From contig OY726561.1 of assembly GCA_963383645.1 (NCBI GenBank), positions 136,336,404 through 136,400,403 on the forward strand: a stretch of 64,000 nucleotides of DNA, in the 5' to 3' direction. The notes under the pieces were generated by a model, which was not told where the DNA came from, ran no database searches, and was given only the letters and a program-made list of their open reading frames with translations. Made by a program: the position numbers and the translations under genes. The DNA comes from Muscardinus avellanarius (lineage: Eukaryota; Chordata; Mammalia; Rodentia; Gliridae). Within the stretch, counting starts at the first letter, position 1; each line of letters starts with the position of its first letter. Positions 20,011 through 30,890 of this stretch are shown piece after piece.

Positions 20011-21029
20011 TGGTTTTCAAAGCATGAATTCTTCGGCCAGAACTGCAGGATCTGCCATCAAGCCACCCTCATGGCCTCTGGGCTCCATCTGTTGTAAGAG
20101 CGTGGCCTATGACTCTGGGCTTTCAAACTGCCCCCAAATGTTGCCTCTGTCAGGTAGACATCTTAGCTGTAAATAAGCAAAACCTAGAGGTGAGCCTTTG
20201 GCTTGATGGGAACCAAAGCTTGTAGGCCCGGCTTTTTACAATACGCGTTTGAACCCGCTGGGGTTGGTCAGTGCCATTAATTTTGTAGCTACGGAGCCCA
20301 CTCAGGCATCGTCCTGCCTTTCTCCTCTATTGGCTCAGTTTCTGCCACTCCTGCCTCCGCAGCGGGCCCTATACTTGTGGGTAGACACATGTGACACCCT
20401 TGAAGATGACAGACACCCAAGTGGCCTGTGAGAGCCACTCCGTGGGGAGGAGTGGTGCTCGCATCGGTCCTAATAGAAACGCTCATGCTTTGGCTGGCTG
20501 GCTCGCTCTCTGACTCCTGGACGCATCTCTACTCTGCCTCAGAGAAACCAGGAGTAGGAGGAGTCAGGGATACTCTAGGCTCGTGTGGGGCTCCGAGGGG
20601 CTCCGAGGGACATGCAGGAGGGAGGCTGGACTCACGGGCACTCCTCGGGAAGATGCTCCTCGGGCCCTGGTCCCCCCTGCTTGTGTGGCTGTAGCCGGGG
20701 GGAGTCCAGCCGAGAGTCAGGGGACAGACATCCCTCTCACATGCAAAAATCTGATGTCTCTCACGTAATTGACAGTACTAGTATGTTTGCCCTCTCTTTA
20801 TGCTAATAATTTCCAGAAAGTAAATTAAAAGCAGGCCATCTTCTTAGGTACGGGCATGGAATGGAATGTTCCCAGATGTTGCTTAGGAGTGGAATACCCA
20901 CAGCCTTCAGGGAGCCAGCTTCGCTTCAGTAGGATTAGCTTTTTTTCTCTCCCCTCAGATTTTCATGGTGCTTAATATGTTATGGATCATATGAGGTGCC
21001 TTATTTAAGAAGCCCAGGCACAGAACCAT
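20011..21029. other. Unique sequence, no gene seen
   Basis: It has a GC-rich patch at 20,420-20,720 with a short tandem repeat of 'ggggctccgagg' at 20,587-20,610, and then more AT-rich sequence. Frames up to 117 codons overlap on both strands without any recognised domain. Confidence 0.4.
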
Positions 21030-21570
21030 TTTGCCTAGAGATAACTTTTGACTATGGAAAATGTTAAACACAAGAGTAGAGAAAATAGTAAAGATAAACT
21101 GTAGTGTGTCCAGGACTAGTTATTAACATCCCATCCATCTTGCTTCACCTCCGGTTCCCACTCCGTCCCTCGTCCCGGGCCACGGGGTTATTGTAAAGCA
21201 ATTCCAGCCTTGTGTCATCTTCTGTAAACACTAAGAAGTAAGGGCTCTCTTCAAAACAGGAGCACCTGTTGCTATGACACCTAAACGCCAGCTATCATTC
21301 CTCAGTGTCAACAGACATCGCGCCATGCTGATGCCCCCAGTGAGCCCATCCAGGGCCTTGTGTAGATGGTTTGTTGAAATCAAGGTCTAAACAGACTTCA
21401 CATGTTGATTGCATTTGGCTGACATGTCTTTTTGATGTTCTTAAAACTACCACTTTTGGTGGTTTTTTTTTTTCTTCTGGCCATTTATTTATTGAAGAAA
21501 TCCAGCCTTCTGCCCGGTAGAGTTTTCCATATTCTGAACATTGTTGATCATACCCTCTTGGTATTTTCTT

Positions 21571-21817
21571 TTTTTTAATAAAGGGATTGTTCTGGATTTA
21601 TTTTTATTTATTTTTTATTTTTTATTTTTTATTTTTGGTGATACTGGGGTTCCTGGAAACCCTTCTACTTCCAGGCTACATTCCTAGACCTACTTTATAC
21701 TCTTTTAATTTGGAAACAGGGTCTCTTAAGCCAGTGTGACTGGCTTCGAACCTGCTCGATCCTCCTGTCTCCACCTCCTAAGCACGGGGATTACAAGCGT
21801 GCGCCACCACGCCTGAC
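21571..21817 (-). mobile_element. B1-dID SINE, form B, 19-base target duplication
   Basis: 'gatactggggttcctggaaa' through 'aagcgtgcgccaccacgcct'. The tail is a TTTTA-rich run at 21,600-21,635. The 19-base duplication accctcttggtattttctt is at 21,552-21,570 and 21,818-21,836, perfect as read. Confidence 0.95.
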
Positions 21818-21911
21818 ACCCTCTTGGTATTTTCTTACGTTCCTCTGTTCTCTGCCTTTCCTGACAATAGTATTTAGATATGGAGGTTTAATCAAATTCA
21901 TAGTCAATTTT

Positions 21912-21922
21912 CCCTTTTCTTT

Positions 21923-22010
<88 letters not shown>

Positions 22011-22192
22011 GTGGTACTAGGGTTCCTGGAAACCTTTCTACCTCCGGGCTACACTCCCAGACCTATTTTTATACTTTTTAAAATTTGGAAACAAGGTCTC
22101 TTAAGCCAGCGCGGCTGGCTTCGAACCTGCGTGATCCTCCTGTCTCTGCTTCCCAAGCGCGGGGATTACAAGCGTGCGCCACCACGCCTGAC
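21912..22192 (-). mobile_element. B1-dID SINE, form B, with a (TTTC)n tail of about 95 bases
   Basis: The tail at 21,916-22,010 is almost pure TTTC. The body has 'actagggttcctggaaacct' and the reversed hairpin 'aagccagcgcggctggctt'. The duplication tcatagtcaatttt is at 21,898-21,911 and 22,193-22,206. This is a young copy with a large expanded tail. Confidence 0.95.
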
Positions 22193-22234
22193 TCATAGTC
22201 AATTTTCTATAAGCACATTTCATAAATGGTATGG

Positions 22235-22269
<35 letters not shown>

Positions 22270-22305
22270 CAGTGGGAGATACATGTCTATTGTTTCTGGA
22301 TTTTT

Positions 22306-22539
22306 GTTTCAGTGAGACCCTGTTTCAAAAATAAAATGACTAGGGTGTATTCATTTCGGGTCACCCCCGCCCCCCATGCCATTTTGGCATGGGGCTGTAT
22401 TTCTATTTTCTGTATTTCTATCTTTCTAATAAACTTCTTTAAATCTTCAAAAAAATTAAAATGACTAAAAAAAAAAAACTAGGGCTGGGGGTATAGCTTG
22501 GATATACAATGCCCCTGGGTTCCATCCCCAGTACTGCAA

Positions 22540-22541
<2 letters not shown>
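22306..22541 (+). mobile_element. B1-dID SINE, form A, 5'-truncated and interrupted
   Basis: The B1-arm tail 'cagtgagaccctgtttcaaa' ends at 22,341. The ID arm 'ggctgggggtatagcttgga' resumes at about 22,481 and passes into an AT microsatellite at 22,542-22,602. The middle 115 bases are a separate retrocopy with its own target duplication. Confidence 0.88.
22342..22456 (+). mobile_element. 115-bp processed retrocopy of an unidentified short RNA
   Basis: The insert is bounded by the duplication taaaatgact at 22,332-22,341 and 22,457-22,466. It carries a poly(A) signal AATAAA at 22,428-22,433 and an A run at 22,449-22,455, about 16 bases downstream, so it is the 3' end of a polyadenylated RNA copied by L1 machinery. 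It contains a perfect stem-loop: 9-base stem 22,372-22,380 with 22,386-22,394, loop atttt. The source is unknown. An LTR R region or the 3' end of a host transcript are both possible. Confidence 0.75.

Positions 22542-22602
<61 letters not shown>
22542..22602. repeat. (AT)n microsatellite at a SINE tail
   Basis: About 60 bases of AT units follow directly on the ID arm of the preceding SINE, with one 'aa' break. It is another case of a SINE tail seeding a microsatellite. Confidence 0.95.
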
Positions 22603-22607
<5 letters not shown>

Positions 22608-22640
22608 TAGTGATATAGGCCCATCTTGTCCATTTCTGAT

Positions 22641-23157
22641 TTCAAACCTTCAGACATTTCTCCGAGGAGCCCTCTACTGGGAGGTGGTCTGTAGAGACCA
22701 CAGTCTATGCGCTGAGAGTACGGTTGTATTGGTGTTGACTCTAGGTCCTTTCAGAGGGCAGAGCTAGGAAATAGGCTTTGAATGATAAAACATGATGAGT
22801 CAATATTGATATTTTCGGTTAAAGTTTTAAATTATAGGGTTTGACTTAGCTTTTGAAATTTCATGCTTGTGTCTTCTCTTATGCTGGAAATTTTTATTTT
22901 TTATGATATTTTAAAGTTATTTTAGCCTAATATATAATTATTTCAAAATCATGTCATTACTGTCACTTTTACAATATGATTACTGAAGAAATCAATCTAA
23001 GATATCTTTGCAGTTTATCTAACATATGTTTTACTTGGAATAGTCATCTAAGTGATTATATTTTAAAGTCACTTTAATAACTCTCTCCCTATGGTTAATC
23101 TACCAACTTGATATACAGTTAGGTTCATTTATTTTGTATTTAAAGATATTTTCTTTT
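22641..23157. other. AT-rich sequence, probably old L1 debris
   Basis: No frame and no clear family. It follows the old L1-related repeat, and parts such as 'tctcttatgctggaaatttt' are compatible with its continuation. The assignment is weak. Confidence 0.3.
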
Positions 23158-23366
23158 AGCTGGGCGTGGTGGGGCACGCTTGTAATCCCCGCGCTTGGGA
23201 GGCTGAGACAGGAGGATCGCACGGGTTCGAAGCCAGCCTCAGCTACTCAGTGAGGCTCTCAGCAACTTAGTGAGACCCTGTTTCCAAATAAAGTATAAAA
23301 TAGGTCTGGGAGGATAGCCCGGAGGTAGAAAAGCCCTGGGTTCCACCCCCAGTAACACACACACAC
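23158..23366 (+). mobile_element. B1-dID SINE, intermediate form, with target duplication
   Basis: It begins 'gctgggcgtggtggggcacg'. The B1 arm is form A ('cagcctcagctactcagtga'), while the ID arm is form B-like ('aaataggtctgggaggatag'). The target duplication aaagat(a)ttttctttt is at 23,142-23,157 and 23,367-23,380. It is a useful intermediate between the two forms. Confidence 0.93.
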
Positions 23367-23380
23367 AAAGATTTTCTTTT

Positions 23381-23918
23381 GATTTATCTTTAATTATTCT
23401 ACAAACCATGTGTATGATTCCAACGTCAAGTCTTCAAATCAAGATACATTCAGAGAAGTTCATCCTGCATCCTCTTCTAATTCCATTATACCTTCTTCCC
23501 ATATAGAAAAAAATGCCATTTATTCTTCAACTATTGTTGCTTTCATTTTAAAATATAGGAAATATGAATATTCTCTCCAGCTTTTACATAAAAGAAGTAT
23601 ACTATACACATGATTTTGCATCTTGATTTTTCGTTTAACAATACGTGCTCAGTACATTATACTAAGAATTCATGCAGAGATCTTGATTCTTTTTTATACC
23701 TGCATAGCTCTCCACTGTCTGCACGCGTTGTGGTTTATGTGGTTATGTGGTTACATTCCCCTAAATGTGCATTTCTAATCTTTTGCTATTACAAAATATT
23801 TGGTGAATAATCTCATGTCATTTTGTTTATTTGCTAGTCTATCTTTGAAACAGTTGTAAAAATAGGCAAAGAGGTAGATACTTATATAATTATGTTAGAT
23901 TTAAAAATATCTTTCATT
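23381..23918 (-). mobile_element. Old L1-type antisense debris
   Basis: 'ttttgcatcttgatttttcg', 'tttttatacctgcatagctc', 'aatcttttgctattacaaaa' and 'tctcatgtcattttg' follow the order of old antisense L1 3' sequence. It is diverged, and its limits are unclear on the left. Confidence 0.4.
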
Positions 23919-23919
23919 G

Positions 23920-24147
23920 TCGGGCGTGGTGGCGCACACTTGTAATCCCAGCATTCAGGAGGCTGAGACAGGAGGATCGCGGTTCGCGGACAGCCTCAGC
24001 TACTTAGTGAGGCCCTCTGCAACTCAGTGAGACCCGGTTTCAAAATAAAGAATAAAAAATAGGGCAGGGGGTGTAGCTCGAAGGCCAAATGCCCCTGGGT
24101 TCCATCCCCAGACCCGCAAAAAAACCCAAAAAAAACAAAAAAAACCA
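23920..24147 (+). mobile_element. B1-dID SINE, form A, complete
   Basis: 'tcgggcgtggtggcgcacac', 'ggttcgcggacagcctcagc', then the ID arm 'gtgtagctcgaaggccaaat' and an AAAAC-type tail. It shares 'ggttYgcggacagcc' with copies at 33,777, 41,913 and 54,500, a small subgroup. Confidence 0.92.
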
Positions 24148-24324
24148 TAGGGTTTGTGCATTCCCATCATTAGAGAGTTAAAAAGTGATATGACAGTTTT
24201 ATGTAATATTTACAATATATAAAAATTATAAACAAATGATTTAGACTTTTGATAAAAATATTGCATCACTTAATTTTAATAGAGTACAAAGCTCTTTTTT
24301 TGTAAAGAAATATTCTTTTAATAA
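24148..24324. other. AT-rich unique sequence
   Basis: Short AT-rich stretch without a recognised element or frame. Confidence 0.3.
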
Positions 24325-25056
24325 AAAGACAAAACAGGTGCTGGTGAAGATGTAGAGAAAAGGACCCCTGAAACACTGTTGGTGGGAGTGCAAATTAGTT
24401 CAACCATTACAGAAACAGTATATGGAAGTTCCTCATAAAATAGAATGATCATAAAATCTAGCAGTTCCACTACTTGACATATATCCATAGAAAATGCAAT
24501 CATTATGTCAAGGAGACTTTTGTCCTCCATGTTCATTGTAGCTCCTATTGATAGTAGCCAAGAAATGGAAACAACCTAAGTATGCATTAACTGATGAGTG
24601 GATAAGGAAAACATGGTATATCTACACAATGGAATACTATTCAACCACGAAAAGGATACAATTCTGTCATTCGCCACACACGGCCCTCCAGGTCATTATG
24701 TCCAATGAAATAAGCCAGGTATAAAAAGACAAATGTCACATGATTTTACTCACATACAATACTCAGAAAAATTGATCCCACCCACAGAAGTTGAGAGTAG
24801 AATAGTCAGCGGTTACTAAGTTATATAGAAATGAGAAGTGCTGGTGGGCTGTTGCACAGTGGGCTGACTGTAGATAACAGCAGTGTACTGTATATTTCAA
24901 AAAGCTAGAAAGGACTGTGAACATTTTCAATGCTGAGAAATGATAAATGTTTTAGGTGGCAAGTGTATCCTGATTTAAACATTGTACAGGGCTGGGGATT
25001 GTTAGAGGTAGAGTGCCTGTCTAGCATATATGAAGCCCTGGGGTTGACCCCTAGCA

Positions 25057-25098
<42 letters not shown>

Positions 25099-25165
25099 CT
25101 CATTAATTGAAACATCACATGATACCCCTTAGATATGTACAATTTTTGCTCTTCACATACTAGTT
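24325..25165 (+). mobile_element. Old L1 ORF2 end and 3' UTR, with an ID element inserted
   Basis: 'acactgttggtgggagtgca', 'tagcagttccactacttgac', 'gaaatggaaacaacctaagt', 'acacaatggaatactattca' and 'atatgtacaatttttgctc' follow L1 order on plus. Stops interrupt every frame. It is a different, older subfamily than the L1 at 10,975. The ID element sits at 24,987-25,096. Confidence 0.8.
24987..25096 (+). mobile_element. Stand-alone ID SINE with CA tail
   Basis: 'gctggggattgttagaggta', 'gtgcctgtctagcatatatg' and 'ccctggggttgacccctagc' form a single tRNA-Ala-derived ID unit without a B1 arm, followed by (CA)n at 25,062-25,096. This is the older monomeric element from which the dimer's second arm derives. 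It has no tRNA fold and is not a tRNA gene. Confidence 0.85.
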
Positions 25166-25284
25166 ATTAAAAAAAAACCTTTAAGAGCTTTTAGTTCCTT
25201 AGGCAAACACCTTTTTAAAACAAGTGGTCTACGAGACGTGACATGACTGGGTGTATCTCTATCACTCCGGGGTGAAGTGGGAGG
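25166..25284. other. Unique sequence
   Basis: Short stretch without recognised features. Confidence 0.3.
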
Positions 25285-25410
25285 CTTAGGTGTCAGGGAG
25301 ACCTGGGTCCTCCATTCCTGTCTCACCACTGCTGTGACCCTGGACAAGCCCCTTAGCCTCTCTGGGACCCAGGGAAAGTGTTTGTGCAAATGGTGACATG
25401 ACCTAATGCA
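25285..25410 (-). mobile_element. MIR element remnant
   Basis: 'gacctgggtcctccattcct', 'tctcaccactgctgtgaccc' and 'tggacaagccccttagcctc' are the reversed MIR phrases 'cagctctgccacttactagctgtgtgac' and 'gggcaagttacttaacctc'. Confidence 0.6.
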
Positions 25411-27320
25411 AAACAAAAAACAAAACAAAACAAAAAAACCCTTGGCAACTAAGCGTAGGCTGGTGGACCGCTGCGTAGGAGAAAGTAGTACGATTTGACT
25501 TCTTTTTGCTGAAACCTGACGGCCCCTCCCTGCTCCTCGCAGAGCCCCAGGCCTGAACACTCGGAGACAGGATTGGGCAACCTGCCTGGTTTGCCCCAGA
25601 CTTTTCTGTTTTTAGCTCTAAAAGTCCCACACTCTGGGAAACCCCTTCTGTCCTGGGAAAACTGGGAGAGTCGTTTACCCTGTGTAGAGACAGGCTGAAC
25701 CTGGGGCCTGCTCAGAGCGGGGAGACAGCTCTACCGCACTGTTCTCCAAAGCTCATGATGCCTAACAAAACAAACCAACTACGGTCACAAAGGGATCAGA
25801 AACACCTTGAGGTTAAAACAGGCCCCTTGTCTTGGAAGTCGGGATCCTTCTTCCCGGGGAAATAGGGTCGCCTTTCTCCCCTCTGGCCCTTTGGTATCAA
25901 CATGGACTAAAAAGTCGCTTTCACCCCAGATTGTTTAATCTTATCGATAGTGGGGCAGATAGTTGGCCTGTTTACTCTTCTGAAATATGGGTTTCAAGGT
26001 AATTAAGAGCAGTTCCCTGAAACTATATTCCCTCCTCCTTAGTCCCTGGGTTAGTCATGGTTTAATTGCGACCCAGCCAGCAAGAACACTGGTATTTGGC
26101 AGCTTGGGCTTCAAGACGCAGGACAGGCGTTTTCAAGACAAACCTGTGTCTACTCCATCATCTGTCCATGTTAAATCTTTTCATCATTGTCTCGAAGGAA
26201 AAGTCTTTCCATGGATCTGAGAGCGCCCCAAGATTGCCGACAGGTAGGCCCCTCAGCCAGAAAGTCGGGGGCTGTGCTGGGGCCCCCCTGCCCACCCCAA
26301 CATGGGAGGGCTGGACACCAGGGCACCGTCTCAGGTGGGGCTCTTTAGGCCTCTGAGCTTTAAGCCCCCGTGGATTTATAATTTGAGTCATATGTCCCAA
26401 ATTCCATTAATTGCCTCTGACATTGCAACGTGGTGTTCAAAATGGTGCCAAGATCCTCCGAGCCCGGGGATTCCTTTCCCTGGATGAGAAGAGAGTGTCG
26501 CCTCCCGCAGCTGGTTTCTCAGTCCATGTCTGCATCGATCTGACCATCCACCCTTGCACTTTACCACAGGGGCTCAAGTGCACCCTGGGTGGAGGTGGGG
26601 ATGCTCACTGGTCTCCCTGTTCCCAACAGCATTCGCTCCTTTGGTGAACGAGGCCCCTCACCTTGGGCAGCCCTGGTAGGGTGACCCCAGGCCAGGGCTG
26701 GACTCTGGCTCCCAGCTCAGGCCCTCCAAGGTCTGGTCTGCAGGACTTCCTCCCCTGGGAACTTACTCTCCAGAGGCCAAGTACTGGGAGAGCTGGCCGG
26801 GGTCTGGACGTCGGCTCTGGGTGGCTCACGGCAGCCGGCTCCCCAGGCTCCGTCCAGCCTGTGTGTTCTGGGGCTGCTGATGTACCTGGGCCTCGGCACG
26901 TGATGGGTGTCTTAGTTGTGCAGAAGGGGTAAAGGAGGCCTGGAAGCCTGAAACAATTGAGGACTTGCTCATGAAATAAACATTCTGGCTTCTCAGAACT
27001 TAAGAATGAAAAAAATCCTTAAAAAAGTACTTATTTGATTAAGCAATGTATAAGCCTGATGGAAAATTCAAAATGTATGCAATAAGACACAGTAATATCC
27101 AATCTCTTCCTGCTTCCCCCAATATACACCTCTTTGGTTCCTTCCAGAGCTAACTGGGGTCCACGGTTACCGTAGTAAACCTGTGGAAGGTCGCAGACGA
27201 CTCACACACCTTTCCCACTAACAGCACAGCTAAGAGTCTCCAGGGGCTTCTGATGGGAGAAGGTCATTGGGTGCTTTTGTTGAAAAGAGCGAGTCTTAGC
27301 AAAGGCCACTCATCCGAGGG

Positions 27321-27324
<4 letters not shown>
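25411..27324. other. Unique sequence, no gene seen
   Basis: 1.9 kb without SINEs, unusual for this window. It has an AAAAC run at 25,412-25,440, an AT-rich patch with 'aatcttatcgatag' at 25,938-25,951, and a GC-rich part at 26,220-26,900 where frames of 60-96 codons overlap on both strands. No domain, no convincing splice pair. The lack of young insertions could reflect chance or constraint. Confidence 0.4.

Positions 27325-27371
<47 letters not shown>
27325..27371. repeat. (GT)n microsatellite
   Basis: About 23 GT units. No SINE arm is attached on either side. Confidence 0.95.
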
Positions 27372-27372
<1 letters not shown>

Positions 27373-27709
27373 TGCTGAGCCCATTGCCCTGTGCAGGGTA
27401 TGATAAGCTAGAGAAAGCAGATGATCTTGGTCTTCCAGCACAAGATGAGGTACTAGTAGGCGCTCCAGAAATCTCTTCCTGCTGGCCCCCACAGCAGGAG
27501 CCCGCCGCTCTAGGCGATTTCTTTCCACCTTCTCAGCCCTTGCTCAGGAAGCAGTTTTGTGGTTTCAGGAGCCCTGTGTGCTAGGAGCTGGAGGATCCAG
27601 GGGGCAGAGGTGCAGGAAGTCCTGGATCAAGTCTCTGGGGGTGCTGCTCTACAAGAGTCGGGAAGTGTCCTCCGGACTGGAGCATCCTAGGAGAGTGCCG
27701 TCGGACTTG
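27372..27709. other. Unique sequence, no gene seen
   Basis: GC-rich, with overlapping frames on both strands and no recognised domain. Confidence 0.35.
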
Positions 27710-27930
27710 CCCGTTGAAAGGGTCACTCTGCAGTTGTGTGGGGCAAGGACTGTGGCCGGTGGAGACAGGAGGGGCCACAGCCATGGACCAAGGAGGAGAG
27801 GCGGCACCTGGGCTTGGGTGGCCTGGAGAGCTGACGGTGGGCTTGGAAGACAGGGAAGGAGGTGCTGATGGGTACAGTTGGACTCAGTGCGACCCAGGGT
27901 TTTGCCTTGAGCAAGGAAGGTGGCGTTGTA
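27710..27930 (-). mobile_element. L2 element remnant
   Basis: 'ggtcactctgcagttgtgtg', 'aaggactgtggccggtggag', 'cttgggtggcctggagagct' and 'gacggtgggcttggaagaca' match, in order, reversed L2 phrases of the type 'gatcactctggctgctgtgtgg...gatggtggcttgg'. It is an ancient mammalian LINE. Confidence 0.45.
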
Positions 27931-29019
27931 GAAGGCGGTGGTCGGGGTGGGCTGGGGTGAGGGCCGTTCCCCAGGCAGGGCAGGTGTGTTGGTGCAGACC
28001 CCTGACGCACTGCTTGACTCCTGGTTCTCTGCCACAAAACCAACTTCCCAACAGGCTCTAGCTTCTTCTTTGCACCCCCACCTTGGGTTTGAACACCCAA
28101 GGGCTCAAAAGGAAGGGTGGGGAAAGAGGAGGTGCTGGGGAATAAAACGGACCATATCATGTTTTGTGCACGTACACATCCGAAACAGCAACTCCCGCCA
28201 TCATGCCTAAGTATAATACACCCATAGAAACAAGACGAACACGCACAAAACCAGAGGCCACGCTGGGTTTTCTTCAATGCAAAGGAAATGCAAAGTCGAA
28301 GGGTCCACCGGGCAGTGCCCGCGCTGCAGGGTCTCCTGAGAGGGGAGGGGTCCTCCCCCTCCTCCTCTGATGAATTCTCCTCTTAGTCTCACAGGAAGAC
28401 CATCTGCGGCACGTAGGCCCCGTTGCCATATTTAGACCCCAGTTCTCAAATGTGAGCCGGAAGACAGTTTGGAGGCTCTGCTAGGTGGTTGGTTTGTTAA
28501 GGGAGGACTTTTGTTATAAACAAACGAAGCGGCCTTGACCGTATCACCTAGCCCAGTCTCAAGTCAAGACCCCGAGGAATTCAGACCCGGCACGGTCACC
28601 GTGGGAACGACCACACTTCCACAACGGGAAACCACTGTGTCCTTTGAAACAATAGAACGAGCCGGTGTGCAAATACCCCCCTTTCCTCCTACACGCCCTG
28701 GCGGGGCGGCCCCTCTCACTCTTTCAAGGCCTCTGTAAAGAATAGCCGCACAACCCGTCTTTCAGTGAGGATGTGGGAGGGAAGACTGCGCCTCCCGACA
28801 TGGTTGCTGGTTTTGTTCTTCTCATTTGGCAGTTCCAGCCGTCCACTCCATGGCGAGGTGCTGCCAGGCCCCTCCTCTGAGGCCCGTCAGGGCTCTGGAC
28901 CACGAAGGAAGACAGGGAGCCAGCGAGCAGGAGGCAGGTCGGTGTCCTCGGCTGGCCAAGCCTCAGCCGCAGGCTGCTGAGTTCAGCGGGAATGTCAAGA
29001 TGGTGGAGTCCAACCTCCA
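27931..29019. other. Unique sequence, no gene seen
   Basis: GC-rich in places (28,290-28,380; 28,640-28,730). The 184-codon minus frame at 27,723-28,277 overlaps the L2 piece and lacks any recognised domain. No splice-supported exon is found. Confidence 0.4.
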
Positions 29020-29200
29020 CAGAGGGCCCACTGTGTGCCTGGCTCTATTCTAAGCCCTTGACATTGGATTATCCGGTCTAATCCTCTTGGCTTACCTACA
29101 AGGCAGGTGGTATCACTGTCATTTCAGAGTTCTAGATTTGGAGGGTTTGGCAGTGTGTCCGAGGCCTTGCGGTTTGACCAGTAGTGGGGCTGGGGTGGAA
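29020..29200 (+). mobile_element. MIR element remnant
   Basis: 'cactgtgtgcctggctctat', 'tctaagcccttgacattgga', 'tatcactgtcatttcagagt' and 'ccttgcggtttgaccagtag' are MIR core phrases in order. It is one of the better preserved MIR copies here. Confidence 0.7.
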
Positions 29201-29322
29201 GCTGTACGCAACTTAGCGAGACCCTGTTTCAAAAGTAAAGAATGAAAAGTAGGACTGGGGGTGTAGCTCGGAGGTAGGATGCTCTTGAGTTCAATCCCCA
29301 GTACCATACACACAACAAGTTT
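29201..29322 (+). mobile_element. B1-dID SINE, form A, 5'-truncated
   Basis: It starts mid B1 arm at 'cgcaacttagcgagaccctg'. The ID arm 'ggtgtagctcggaggtagga' ends in an ACACA tail. The 5' half is missing. Confidence 0.85.
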
Positions 29323-29356
29323 TTATTGGTGTCTACTAATTATACATAATAATGAG

Positions 29357-29562
29357 CCGGGCGTGGTGGCGCACGCTTGTCATCCCTGCACTTGGGAGGC
29401 AGAGACAGGAGGATGGCGCAGGTTCGAAGCCAGCCGCGCGCGTTGGCTTAGGAGACCCTGTTTCCAAATAAAAATGTAAAAATAGGTCTGGGAGTGTAGC
29501 CCGGAGGTAGAAGGGCTTCCAGGAACCCCAGTACCACCAAAAAAAAACAAAAACCCCAAAAA
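29357..29562 (+). mobile_element. B1-dID SINE, form B, 13-base target duplication
   Basis: It starts 'ccgggcgtggtggcgcacgc', contains a lengthened hairpin 'agccagccgcgcgcgttggct', and its ID arm ends 'gggcttccaggaaccccagt'. The duplication acataataatgag is at 29,344-29,356 and 29,563-29,575. Confidence 0.95.
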
Positions 29563-29640
29563 ACATAATAATGAGTTTCAGTGTAACATATCTGTAGGTG
29601 TGCGGAACATAATTTTTATCAATTTTAGTTTTCTTTACCT

Positions 29641-29700
29641 TCTCTCTCTCTCTCTTTCTCTCTTTCTCTCTTTCTCTCTTTCTCTCTCTCCTCCTCTCTC
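29641..29700. repeat. TC-rich simple repeat within L1
   Basis: TC and TTTC units over 60 bases near the L1 3' end. On the L1 strand this is the purine-rich tract of the 3' UTR, lengthened. Confidence 0.85.
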
Positions 29701-30026
29701 CATCTGTTCCCTTTGCTCTACTCTATTGATCTTCCTTCCATTTTCATGATATTTTTTCCCCTTTTTCTCTCTAGCTTCTCCTGTGGCCCTTGAGTTTTTG
29801 AGTCTGGCTTATTTTGCTTAACATGAAGTTTTCCAATCCCACCCATTTTCCTGAAAAATGACATAATTGTGTTCTTCTTTGTGGCTGACTAAAACTCCAT
29901 TGTGTATGTATTTATCACGTTTTCTTTATACACTCATCCGTTGACAGATACTGGGCTGGTTCCATAGTTTGGCTCTTGTGAATTTTGCTGCTACAAATGT
30001 GCGTATCACTAGTTTTCTGACTTTAA

Positions 30027-30027
<1 letters not shown>

Positions 30028-30069
<42 letters not shown>

Positions 30070-30260
30070 ACTAGGGATTGAACCAAGGGGCATTTTACCT
30101 CTGAGCTAAACCCCCAGACCTATTTTATTTTTTATTTTGAAACAGGGCCTCACTGAGTTGCAGACGACCCCACAAGGCTGCTGAGGCTGGCCGTGAACCT
30201 GCAATCCTCCTGTCTCAGCCTCCCAAGTCCTGGGATTAGAGGCATGCACCACTGCATCTG
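30028..30260 (-). mobile_element. B1-dID SINE, form A, (GT)n tail, in the L1
   Basis: The GT run at 30,031-30,067 passes into 'cactagggattgaaccaagg', ending 'gcatgcaccactgcatctg'. The duplication tctgactttaat is at 30,016-30,027 and 30,261-30,272, and the L1 text joins smoothly once the SINE is removed. Confidence 0.95.
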
Positions 30261-30465
30261 TCTGACTTTAATTCTTTGGATAAATACTGAAGAGTGATGT
30301 AGCCGGATCACTTGGTGGTTCCATTCCTATCTCTGGGGGAACCTCCGCACTGATTTCCATGGTGGTTGTACTAATTTACATTCTTACTTGCAGAGTACAG
30401 AGCTCCTTTTCCCTCCACATCCTCACTGGCATTTATTATTTATATTCTTGATGATTGGCATTTGT

Positions 30466-30890
30466 TCCAGTCAGCCATAATCTAAAGATCTGACCACGTA
30501 ACTTAGAGGAAATAAGATTTATTTTCTTATGATTTCAGGCTCAGTTCTTGTGAGGCCGGGGACCGGGAGTCTTGGGGGCATGGAGGCCAGAGGCAGAGCA
30601 AGGGAGACACATGGGCTGCGCTTCTCACATCATGGAGGCCGGAAGCAGGAGAGAGGGAACGCGCGCAGGAAGAGGAGGAGCAGGAACCATTTATGTGATC
30701 CCCAAAGCTGCGCCCCAGGGACCAGCTCCTCCAGCCACACCCACAGGCCTACCAGGTACCACCAGATACACGCATTACAGTAAATTTATCCACTGCTGGT
30801 ATTACAATCCTCATGACTCAACTATGTCACTCCTGAAGATTAATAAATTAGCTCTTTAGGGAACAGCTTATATCTAACTTTACCGCCATT
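30466..30890 (-). mobile_element. MaLR-like LTR, minus strand, inserted in the L1
   Basis: 'agatttattttcttatgatt', 'tcacatcatggaggccggaa', 'gcaggaaccatttatgtgat' and 'cacacccacaggcctaccag' give the reversed layout of a MaLR LTR. L1 sequence is continuous on both sides ('ttgatgattggcatt' before, 'ctggagtgagatgaaacctc' after). An 84- and a 95-codon frame inside it are incidental. Confidence 0.6.

Larger units (their letters stand above)
21030..22640 (-). mobile_element. Old L1-related 3' UTR type repeat, interrupted by SINEs
   Basis: 'tggtttgttgaaatcaaggt', 'ttgattgcatttggctgaca', 'tgtctttttgatgttctt', 'atttattgaagaaatccagc' and 'cccggtagagttttccatat' follow the order of a widespread mammalian L1M-type antisense repeat. 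It is broken by SINEs at 21,571-21,817, 21,912-22,192 and 22,306-22,602. Strand and family are from memory. Confidence 0.45.

Noticed and set aside
24987..25096. tRNA gene at the ID element
   Set aside because: ID sequences descend from a tRNA but lack a cloverleaf fold. This copy has the usual retroposon layout and CA tail.
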